Positions 12,001-24,000 of a stretch of 64,000 nt of DNA are shown here, one piece after another (position 1 is the first letter of the stretch; the number at the start of each line of letters is the position of its first letter). A model generated the notes under the pieces. That model saw only the letters and a list, made by a program, of their open reading frames with translations. It searched no databases and had not been told where the DNA came from. Source of the DNA: Bettongia penicillata ogilbyi (Eukaryota; Chordata; Mammalia; Diprotodontia; Potoroidae); the NCBI GenBank assembly GCA_023548195.1, contig JAJHZJ010000418.1:1768417-1832416 (forward strand). Direction: 5' to 3'. Both the position numbers and the translations under genes were made by a program.

Positions 12001-15000
12001 TTCCATTTTGCCCTGCCATTATGCTCACCGGAACTTCTATTTTGTGATAAACTAACATTACTAACTTTGTCCACGAGTTTCACCTTCATTCCTTTGCCTC
12101 AACTAAAATTTAGCTTTCAGTTAAGAAAGATACCACTCCCGCTGGGCTACTCCTCCTCTGTAGCAGGCACAGTGGCAGAAATATAAGGGTCCCCCTACTC
12201 CTTTATCTTTTACACCACTTTCAGAACTTGTTTTACCACTGTCGTCCCTCTGTGCCCTCTTTGGAATCCATGCCTACTTATATTAACTCTCATCAAATCT
12301 CATTATCAAATGACCTCCTTGACATACCCTACTTCCTGCCACCATCTTTACTGACTTCAGCAACTATGATGACGGCTCTGATGATAAGCCTCTCTCAATG
12401 AGGGTACATTTCTGGGACATAATAAAGAATATGACAATTTTTCTGAAATGGAATAATAACCAGTACCCAACTTGATGACTCACATGGGGATAAGTGATAT
12501 TGCCAGAAGAAATTTGGAAAGCACTATTAAGGGATTACAAAGTTATGAGGAAGAAACCAAAATTATAAGGTCACACAGGTGGTGTTTTCTTCACCACTGC
12601 GAAATGGAGATAGGGGCTTCAAAAAAGACTGGTACTTTGTGAAGGGAACAGCTAGTTAAGAATATACTGTCTGAGAAAAAGATTTGGATTTCTTGACCAG
12701 GGTGAGTGATACCTTTCGGTAAAAAACAAACCAGCTGCACAGTGAAGGTAGGGAAAGCACAGCCAGATAATAGCTCATGGGAAAAAGACCAGGGTTGATT
12801 TTTTGTTTGTTTGTTTGTCTTTTGGGCATTGTAAGTTCAGTATAAATCAATAATATAAAAAGAGCAAAAAAAAAAAGTGATATCCACCTTTGTTTCCAAT
12901 CATAAAAGCAGAGTATCTAGAAAAACTCTTAACCTTTTTTGGTCTCAGGATACCTTTACACTCTTAAAATTATTGAGGACCCCAAAGGGCTTTCATTAAT
13001 GTGAGCTGTATCTATCCAGGTTAACTATATTAATGTTAATGACTCCCCTATTAGATTATAGTCAATTTACTCTGTATATAAACAGCAGAGTCCTGATTAG
13101 TGTGAATAATTTCAAGTAGTCATGTGATTCAAATTCACCCCTGCATACTCCCACTGGGCTTGAACTAACTGTCATATTTTTTATAATTATAACCTTCATT
13201 AATATATATTCAAATGCATACGCAACCATTTCAGAGGACCTATAAATATCTTATTTGTACATACTTGTCTGAATGATTTCTCTTCCATTAGACTATGAGT
13301 CTATGCAGGCAGAAATTATTTTTCCTTTTCTTTGTGGTTAGAACATGGTAGGGGTACTTTGTTGTCATTACTGTTGCTGGAGATGCAAAAGCAAACAATC
13401 TGGGTAGGATCTACATGGAAATTCTTTCTGAGAACACAGATTGCTACTCATCTATGAATTAGACAAATCCTAGACACATAGAGACTAAGTGACTCATCCA
13501 GGGTCACAAAATTAGTATCAACAGTAGAATCTGAATCCAAGTCTTACTGATTCTAAGCTGGATCCCTCTATTATGAATCAAGAATAAGGCAACAGCATCT
13601 GTAATTATTTTAAATCAAGTGATTTTTAAGGTAACTGGTGTATTTAAAACATAAAAGTTCATTATAGGATCATCACCATAATGATAATGATCCTAACAGA
13701 TCAGATTTATATAGGTTTACACAGTGGAACCTTGCAGATCATCTAATTCCCCTTTGTATTTTACAAATGAAAAAATAGAGACATGGGAAATAAATGGTTT
13801 GCCCAAATTCACATAGGGACTAAGGGGCAGAGATTGGAGGACATGTCCTTTGATTCAAAGCCCAGTGATCTTTCAACTACACCATCCTGTATGCAATATC
13901 TTCTAAAGTACTTTCACTGCTTATTATTAATAAATTAAGACACCAGTCTCTTTTGATCTCATCAATCATCACTGAACTATAAAACATCTCATAGGAAAAT
14001 CCATTCCTTCTTAATGGTCTAAAGGTTTCCAAGCAAGAATGGTCATTTTAGTCCAGTAGAGGACACCTAAGCTCACAAACTCTGATATAAGTTCCTCCAT
14101 GAAATTTCTCCTCAGGCAAGGATGAGGAACCTGAGGCCCTGTAGTGCCACGTGGCCTTCTAGGTCCTTGGGTACGTGCATGCACGCTTTTGACTGAGTCC
14201 AAGTGTTATAGAACAAATCCTTTCATTAAGGGGATTTGTTCTGTGAAGTTTGGATTCAGTCAAAGGGCCACACTTGAGGCCCTAGAGGGCCACATACACC
14301 CTCAAGGACCACAGGTTCCCCACCCCTGTCCTAAGGTCTCTCTCTATCAGATTTTCACCTTGTCCCTCTTCAAAATTCTCATAGTACTCTCTGGAACTCT
14401 CTTCTGTCACTATAATGTTCTACTCTGCATCATGTTTATAATTATATAAATGCTTTATTCTCCATCCTGCACTCCAATTCATCACTACTTGATAATAAGC
14501 TTTTTGAGAATCAGCACTATGCAATTTTTCATTTCTACCTCCCCCATATAGTGAGTGATTAAAAAAATGTTTGGAAACAATAACTGGGTCACTGGAAGAA
14601 GAAAAATAGATTCTACCAGAGGCCACTCAGAAATTTTTATATTTTGTTGTACTTTATATAAGTTATATACACATACAAGACATTATCATACTGAATAATT
14701 TTCAGTATCATGAAGATATCTATATATAGGAAGTAACAGAAGAATTACATAGTTCCAGATTCAAAATAACTCAATAAAGGGAACCATCCAGAATCCATAG
14801 ACTCTCCTTTGCATTTATTCCTCACAATTGTTTTCTTATGGTTCTAAATCACTAGGAGCTACCATGCTCATTTGATAGAAAAATATCCAATAACTTGACC
14901 CTTGACTTTTTTCCATAAATGACCTATGGTATTGTACCTTTTGTCTAAGTACAGCTTTCTTTTCTAAGAAAAATAGTCCATTTTTCCATGAAGGAATGAT

Positions 15001-18000
15001 TTTAACGTCTATACTTTACAGGTGACTTACTTATGTTTTTCCCTGGCATCATTTTGCATCCTTTCCTCTCAACTCACTGCTCATCTTTAAGGCAATAAAC
15101 CAGCCCTGGGAAGACCTTACTGCAAGTAGACTTGGCTGTTAGAGATGGAGCAGACAGCAGAGCTTACTTCAAGTTGCCTAATGGAAGATTCTCTCTCTTG
15201 AATAAGGCGGAGATCATCTTCAGTAATGTCTTCATCCTGCAGCTGAGCTTGGGGTTGGGTGTGACTAGAGAAGAGGGAAGGAAAACACAGGTTGAATTTA
15301 GAAGAAAAAAACTAACTAGGCTCATATTTTATGTATGAAGATTTGCTGGTTTAGAATTGCTTATGTGAAAGTTTTCTTAATAAAACATAAACATCAAACA
15401 TGCCAAACTGATCTCTCTAGTCACAACACATTATGCTATTTCAGTTCCCACTGGTCTTACTCTCATTTCTATGATTCTGAGAAATATATTTGGAAACTGA
15501 ATATTTCTTCAGGATTTAATTCATTATAGATTTGGTATATTTTTTAATTAAAAAAAAAACAGTCACCAGTTGTCAGCAATAATTTATTTTGGCCTTACCA
15601 ATTTCCATTAAACCAAAATACTTTTTATCCAAGTGTTTTACAGATGACAATTGTTCTGAAATTTTTTCTTTAAGGAATGGATGTTCAACACTTGTTTTTA
15701 ATTTATTATCATTTTCAAAAGCTGTTACATTCAAAGTTTTAATTTTGGCTCGAAGGGTTTCATTTCACTACAACAGTTACAAACTTGAACATGTCTTCCA
15801 ATTAACATAATGGCAGGGCTCTCACCTACCTTTCCCAAGACACAAGATTCCCATCTTTAGAACTATCTTCAGGAAAACCACCCTGTATGATTTAATGATA
15901 AGATAGAATGTAAAGAGGGAAAAAGAAGAGAAAAATAGGAATAGGGAAAAAAAAGTTATGGTTATTTTACTATAATTATGAAAATTATTGTAAAAAGATA
16001 CCTAATATATGCTGTTATAAACCAGAATTTGTTTTAAATTCAACATTCTATTAAAAGAAACACAAAAAACTTAACTTAGTAATGTATTTGTAACATATGC
16101 TATGTAGAAAAAATGATAAATACTAATCTGAAAAACATACAGTACTTCCTTAAAACCATTATCATTGATATCACTTCTACTTCTTTTCTAAGACAATTTA
16201 AAATCAGAACAACTCTGAAATTTTTGTGGTTTTATTTTGGATTCCCAATCTATCAAAATCATTCTTCATGATTATATTAATCTTATTTTTATTTATATAA
16301 CATCTTTACTCAAATTACTTGAAAACTTTTCAAAATAAACACGTAAGAGTGGCAGAACCCACAAAAAGACAGAGTAAAACAATTTTCCAAACTTAGAAGA
16401 ATGGCGGGAAAGGTCTGTTGCACCAGGGTGTGAGAACACAGTTCAGAGCAGGCTATGCCAGTGCAGACTGGGCCTCAGTATACCAGGAGCAGGCCTTATG
16501 GTGACTGAATCAGTGACAATAGTGGCAGTTTCCAGAACTGTGAACCCACAGATGGTGATCAGAAAATGCATCAGGAGATTTACAGGGGTCTCTTTGCTGG
16601 CACCAGGTGCAGGACTCTTATATAGCTTATACGTGGCTATGGGTCACAGTCCTGGGTCTTAGTTACCGTGAGAGGAGGAGCACTGGCACAGCAGAAGTTG
16701 CAGCTCTGAAGGAATTACCTCTGAAAACAGTTGCACAAAAAACCTTAAGATTGGGACAGTGCCCCTTCCACTCGGGAAGCAGAGCCCCACTTTAGCACCC
16801 AGTTAAAAGTCAAGAAATAGGATGGAAAACGAGCAAACAGAAAAAAAATTTCTGTTACTATGATGACAAGGAAGATCAAAACACACACTCAGAAGAAGAC
16901 AATAAAGTCAAAATTCCTGTATCCAAAGCCTCAAAGAGTAATAATCACACAACCAGAGAGGCAAGTATTAGCATCATTGCTTATGTGCAGAAAACTTCAC
17001 TGTGAAATTCAAGTTTTGGGCTGAACCATCTCCAAGAAGGAGGTACTCCATGAAGGGCAGGCTATTTGAAGAATTCTAAAATGTACTGAACACTGGAACA
17101 GACATAGTAATTATGAAATGCATTCTATTCCTTTGATTCTATAATTAAGTAGAGAAGAGGCAAAAATAAAAGAAGATGAAAAGCTTCTACCTTCAGGATG
17201 TCCTTAGACCACATGCTTCAGAATCTGACAACTTGCAAAGAATAAATTCACCAAAATCTTCACTTTGCATGTGGCAGGTACTCAATAAACATTTTCTGAA
17301 CAAATGACTTTTAAAACTGTCAAACACTAAATGATTAAGAACTGAAACACACACTAAGTAATCCTTAAGAAAGGATCATGGTATTTTTATTCTAACCATG
17401 AATTTTCAGATACTTACAGAGACCCTGGAACTGGCTCTTACTCTGGCAACAAAATCTTTCTCCTTTTCCGCAACTTGTCTTTGGACCTTCTGGAAGTTTG
17501 TTAGTGAAGTTGTGAATTCACCAACCAGGCGGTCTTTCTGTATTTTCCTTTGACGCTGCAGAAAAGAGAAATAGATTCGCTAGAATTAACCTGTCCAGTC
17601 TACAAGATGCGTTAACATTTTGTTTTGTTTCATTTTTCCTTATTTCCAGATTCATATTTAGAAGCAATTTTCCATTGGCAAAATACAAAGTAATTCTCAA
17701 GAGCTTGAAGTTATTGCTTAGTTTTGAAATATCCCTAGTAACTTATATATTACTTTGCATGTAGTAAGAATTTAACTGTTGGATGAAGAAATGAATGAAT
17801 GATTTTATTAGCAGCCCCATGTGCTATGCATTTCCAGATCGTTTGATTTCTTACCGATGCGTACTATGCAGCTAGGTGTAATACTGGATAGAGTGCTGGG
17901 TTTGGAATCAGGAAGACTTAGGTTCAAATCTGGCCTCAGACACTTACTATCATGTGACTGTGCATAAGTCATTTAACCTCGCTTGCCTCAGTTTCCTCAA

Positions 18001-21000
18001 CTGTAAAATAGGGATGATAACAGCAAGGTTGTTGCAAGGATCCAATGAAATAATACTTATTTAAATGCTTAGCACAGTGTCTGGCACATATTAGGAACTC
18101 TATAAATATTTATTCCCTTCCTATTCCCTAGGCAGCACAGTGAATAGGGTTCTGGACTTGGGAGTCAAAAAGATCTGAGTTCAGATTTTGCCTCAGATAA
18201 CTGTTCATGGGCAAGTTACTTAACCTCTGAGGTCTCAATTTCCTCTTCTGAAAAATGAGAATAGTGATTGCATCTACCTCACAGATTTATTGTGGGAATC
18301 AAATGAGATGATTTGTAAAACTCTGCAAACTGAAATTTTCTTTGCAAAAGCTAATTGTTAATTTCTTAAATACTGCAAAATACTGCAAAAAGGTTTAAGC
18401 ACCTTTTTCTTAAAGACAAACATTCAATCACTTATCTTGGTGACACCTTCCAAACTCCACATTATACACACAGAACAATACAGAAGAAAAAGTAAAGAAT
18501 ACCCTAATCTGTAAGGATTGAAAGCAAAGTGTTTGGTGAACCAGGAACAGAAGCATTATGTATATGGTTAATAATGGATTAGGGCCACTTAGAAATAATA
18601 TTTTTTTCTCTGTGAATTAACCTGCAACAACATTAAAAAAAATGATGGGCAATATACTATTGACATAAATTACAACACAATGCAATAATCTATTTTATTG
18701 TATTTGTCTAAATATTTCCAAAAGCTTGACTGATACCTGTTCACTTGGTAGTAGGCAGAGATCCAAACTCTTTGATGTACTTATCTGTTTCTTTGGCAAG
18801 TTGGTTTGTATACTGTTGCTTCTGTTGCCTGGTGAAGAAACAAAATTATTACAGTCAAAGAGTCCAGGAATACATTTAAGTCAAAAACTCTGCTGTCCAA
18901 ACCAACTCCAATGAGTGATTTTCTACATAAGAATTGTTTAAAGAGGGCCCTAAAAGACTGAAGAAAAAACATACTACAAGGTCTATTATATGGTAAATAA
19001 TGAGTGGCTATTCATCATTGCAAGGTAGAAATAAAAACTAGTTAGCAACCTGAGGACCAGAGAACATCAGAGGTGGCAGGGACCTCTGGGTTCACCTAGA
19101 CCAGTTCTGCCATCTTACAGATAAAGAAACTAAGGGTCAGATTGGACAAGTGACTTACCTGAGTATAAAGCATCTTGTTAGTAACAAAGCCTGCACTAAA
19201 GCCAGGCCTCATGATTCACTGTCCAGTTCTCTTTTTCCTATATATTTTCAGAGAAACTAAGTTTTCATTTTATTTGTGTAATGTTTGCTAATAGTAAAGA
19301 TTGCATTAATATTATCTGTGTGGAGCCATTAATAAAAGCAAAACATAACTTGTAAAGAGATGAGAATTCAGCAAAAGAGCACATGGAGCTGGAGACTGGA
19401 TGATAAAAATGTGCATGTAAGTAACTTTTTGAACTGTACCTGGTAATTCTTCTTGAAGCCAGTCAACAGTTCCTAAGTCTTGGATCTCACAGTTCAGTTT
19501 GCCAGAATGAAGAAATTCAGGAAGTTTACTGAATTTCTAAAGACTAAATTATTTTTAATTGGACTGTAGTTCTAATGGAAACCATTATGGTACTCATGGA
19601 CTCAATGTTAACTTTCTCTGCATTTCTAAAGATTAAATTATTTGCGTTAGACTGGCTCAAATGGAAACCATAATGATACTAGAAAATTCAAAGTTATGGT
19701 ATTTATGAGTGTCCAGTAACTTTACAATATATTTATGGCCTTAGCAGCTGTTCATGTGCCAGGGAGGTTTTCCAGTTGGCTATAACTGGTTCCTTGGTGG
19801 TAATAATGATGATAACTGACTTACGCACTTTAAAGTTTGCTAAAAAGTTTATATGCATTATCTCAATGTGCCAGAGAGAGGTTGTACTATTGACATTAAA
19901 CAGATAAATAAATGGAGGCTCAGTCTAAAAGATTTGATCATGATCCCACAGATAGTGTCAAAGGGAGGATTTGAATACAGGTCTTCCTAATTCCACGGCA
20001 GCTAGGTGACACAGTAGAAAGACTGTAGAGCCTGGAGTCAGCAAGATCTGAGTTAAATCCAGCTTCAGACACTTACTAGCTGTGTGACCTTGGGCAAGTC
20101 ACTTAACCTTATTGGCCTCAGTTTTCTCATCTATAAAGTGAGCTGGAAAGGAAATGGAAAACTGAGCCAGTCTCTTTGCCAAGAAAATTATGAAGAGCTA
20201 GACATGACTAAGATCACTCAAGGTCAACATCAACAACTTCCTGATTCCAGGTCTAACAATCGATCCACTACACCATGTTGCCTCATACTTCTAAGAAGAG
20301 GCTATCTAGCTTTTGTTTAAAAAACTTCAGTGAGAGTGAAATCTCTAGGGCAGACCACTTCCACACACCTCTGTTGGTAAGTTATTCTTTAAATGGAACT
20401 GAAATAGTTTTCTACAAACTTCTACTACGTAATTGTTCTTCTACTGGATTCTGGGGCCAAGAACCCTCTTCCACATGATAGTTTTTTAAATACCTGTAGA
20501 AAGCTATCATGTCCCACCTTGATTATCTCATCTTCATTCTTCAACTAAAGAACGTCCTATTCCTTAAATTTCTCCTTAGGTGTAATGATCTCAAGGCAAT
20601 TCACTATCTAGACTACTCCTTAGATAATCAACTTTTTTTCCCCTAAATGTAGTATCCAGAATGGAACATAACATTGCAAATATAATCTGACCATAGCAGA
20701 TACTCTTATCACCTTCCCTTACTTACCAATGCAACCTAACATAAGGTATTTTCCCTTTAAGATAATGCCCTTTTCATATGGAATAGTTTAGTGTAAATGG
20801 GGGCAGAAAAAGTAATATGTTAACTGCTAAAGTTGATATTGCTGAATATTCTAATATCTGAAAGGAGTGGAAAATTCAATAAAAACTGGGAATATATATG
20901 TATGTATATACATATACATATATGAAGAAAATATTCAGATATGATTTAAGCAGTGTTGGAAGAAAATTAACTCTAGCACAAAGATAAAAGACTTAAATTA

Positions 21001-24000
21001 CCTTGTGAAGAATGTAAGATGATGACTAACATTGTGGTTCAGGATAACAGTGGAAGTAGGGGGGCATGAGTGAACTCATTCCTCCTACATATACATCTAA
21101 CAACACCAGTCAGGGCTGTTATAAGCAAGGGAGTTTTGGTGCATGCCTAAGGCCACTGGGGTTAACTTTGCTCCCAGACAGACTGATCTGAGACCTAATT
21201 CTGGACCCGTTAGACAAAGACAGTATAAAAGTAGTTTTTGAAATATTGGCTGGGAGCAACTGACACCCCAGGGAATCTCCTTGTTAACTGAGGTATTAAA
21301 AAAAGGTTTTATTGAAGTCTAGGCATAACATTCCCCTTATCTTCCAATCTAACACTCTCATCAAGGGAATGGGGTTGGTCTGGCCTACCTTGTTCTTGAA
21401 AGACTTAACATCTTCTCTAGAGGTTCATTAGCTGTTCCTTTAAGAATATACTCTACAAGTTGTTGAGGAATTCAGTCAATAGACCAATGATTAATTAACC
21501 CATGTGCTGTATGGCAGGTATCATGCCAGACACTGGGGACACAAACACAACGAATGAAACAGTGACTGCTCCTAGGGAACTTACAGTCTAATGAGGGAAA
21601 GGACAAATACACAGACACAATAATGAAAGTTAATACCACCCCCGCCTCCCACCCCCCACACAGTAAAAGACAGCCCTAGTTCTCAAGGAGCTCACAGACT
21701 AATGGGGGAAACAATACGCAAAAAAGATACATGCAAGATAAACTGGGGGTAATCTACACAGAGAAGACACTAATAGTAAGAGGCATCTGGAAAGGACACA
21801 AACAAATAGCAGCTGAGGGGAGCAGGAAAGGTTTGGTGTAGAAGGTGGCACTGAAGTTATACCTTGATGGAACAAAGAGATTCTATGAGGCAAAGACAAA
21901 GAGGCAAAGCATTCCAGGCATGAGAAACAGTTGAGTAAATAAAAAGTCAAAAGATGGGAGATGGAGTGTTGCATGTAAGGAACACAGAAAAGGCTAATCT
22001 GGCCAGACTGCAGAATTGCAGCACTTGAGCAGGAGAATAATTCCAGTGAGGTTATAAAGATTTTTTGGAGTCAGGTTATGTAGGGCTTTAAAAAGCTAAA
22101 CAGGAGTTCATTCTATTTTATACTAGAGTAAGTAGGGAGCCTCTAAAGTTTATTGAGTAGGGAAATGGGACGAGTAAAACTGCAGAAAGGAAAAATCACT
22201 TTGGCAGTTACTTGTCAAAGGTGGACTGGAGTAGGTAGAGGCGAGACAGAGAGCCAATTAGGAGACCACTTCAACAGTCTAGAAGAGAAGTGAAGAAAGC
22301 CAAACTCAACGTGACAGCTGCGTGAGCAGAGGTGGGGGGATGCGACAGATACTGTGGAGCTAGAAATGGAAAGATTTAGTTGCTGATGAGACAGACGGGG
22401 TGAGGGAGAGGGAGCGGCTGACCATAAAGCCAAGTCTGAAAACCCGGGAGAATGGACGGAAACAGGGAAGTTTAGGAGGGTGGGTTTAACTAGGTAGCTA
22501 GAGCTTATCAAGGGGAATCTAAGTCTGTCCCAGTCTTTATCAGCCCTTTTTTGTTCTGTCCTTTCCTGTGAAAAGATTTTTTTTTTTTTGGGCAAAGAAA
22601 CTAGGTGGCACAGCATAAAGAGTGACGGACCTGGAGTCAGGAAGACCTAAATTCAAATCTAGCCTCAGACACTTAGAGCCATGGGGTCATTTAACCGTTC
22701 TGTGCCTCAGTTTCCCCATCCCTGAAATGGGAATAATAATAGCATTTTTCTTCCAGGGCTGAAGATTAACTGAGTTAATAAATGGATAACGCTTTGTAAA
22801 ACTTAAAGAGGCACACACACATATGTATGCATATATGTACATGTGTATATATGTTATATATACATACATACATAAAGATTACATATAGCTAGCCAGAGCA
22901 GAAATGAACAAAGCATGAGTTGAGCAGCTCTTTCTTCTCTTAGTCACTTGTTATTGATATATTCACTTTTAAGAGTGGTCCTATTTTCTCTTTCACCGTT
23001 TTGTTTTCCCCAAAATAGCTTTTCAAAAATACCTTTTGGTCCTTAGGTTTCCTTACCAGCTCATTCTTGGCTTCGCTAAACTTGTTACTATTATCACAGG
23101 ACCAAGTCACTCTTTTGTGACCACCTTCCATTAACTGCTATTGCTTCCACCTTCTGAGTATGTTCTTAAAAATTATCTAAGACGACTGGATCGTCACCAA
23201 TCTCTTTAGACTTGTTTTCTTTTTTCTTCTCTTTGTGTCTTCCTCATTCTTGAGAGTTTCTCATTCTCCCCAGACTAACGTCCCTGGCAAAAATTCAGCA
23301 CAAGGTCCCTACCTTTTCTCTATTTGAACATTTTGAAATCTAATCTCCCATAATCTAGGGTGCACAAAACTGTATCTGTTAATATTACATCTATCAAATT
23401 CTAATGTGGAATGGTCTCTTTCCTCACCCATGTTATCAGTAACATCATCCTCCAAAATTATTTCCTCCTTGTTGAGAATCAAACCCAGAATAAAATTACT
23501 CCTAGTAGATAGTCTTTTATCTTTTGAGGGATAAAAGAATCATTAAGGAAAGGAAAGTAATTATTAGCTATTCTGTTGTGGTAATGAGAGTTTCAATAAA
23601 TGTAGAGGTAACGGAAGTCCACTATCGCTATATGTCACGCCTCTCTGTTGGGCTTGTGATTTCATCTTTTTTTTTTTTTTCTGTCAAGATATATCTGCTG
23701 TCTACAGACAAATATGAGTTCATATGATTTATTAAATTTCTTGGTATTTTACTTCTGTGAATTTCTGGAAATCACTAATGGAATTCTCTCTGTAGTTTTC
23801 TCCTTCTTTTTCCTTTTTTCAGTTTATAAACTTTCTGATTAAATTTCAAGGCCCCAGGGCAAAAATTCTTGGGAAAGGTTTCCACTCATTGCCACATGCA
23901 TAACTAAACACAAGACAGGTGACTGATGAGTTGCTACATGAAAATGTTAATCAACTTTCTGAAGTTCTGTTAGCATTTCCTAATCATGCCAAGAAAGTCC

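Larger units (their letters stand above)
11533..15167 (-). other. STX7: STX7 intron 7
   Basis: 3.6 kb with GT/AG ends. It holds a LINE-like pyrimidine-rich stretch (about 11950-12410, family unsure), a hAT-like fragment (12928-13060), an L2 3' end (about 13262-13375), MIR pieces (about 13450-13895) and a hAT MITE with target duplications (14117-14328). No exon or RNA gene is seen in the rest. Confidence 0.8.
17556..18736 (-). other. STX7: STX7 intron 4
   Basis: 1.18 kb with GT/AG ends. Two SINEs in the same orientation (17868-18112 and 18130-18350) fill about 40 per cent of it. The remainder is AT-rich and unremarkable. Confidence 0.85.

Noticed and set aside
18737..18828. Rescue of the frameshift by an alternative donor
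   Set aside because: The only nearby GT upstream of the usual donor (in AAGTGAAC) removes 8 nt, scores poorly as a donor and does not restore the frame with exon 5.
22215..22616. 133-codon minus-strand open frame, the longest in the window
   Set aside because: It lies on the antisense of an old dispersed repeat, has biased Ser/Pro/Leu composition and no recognisable domain.
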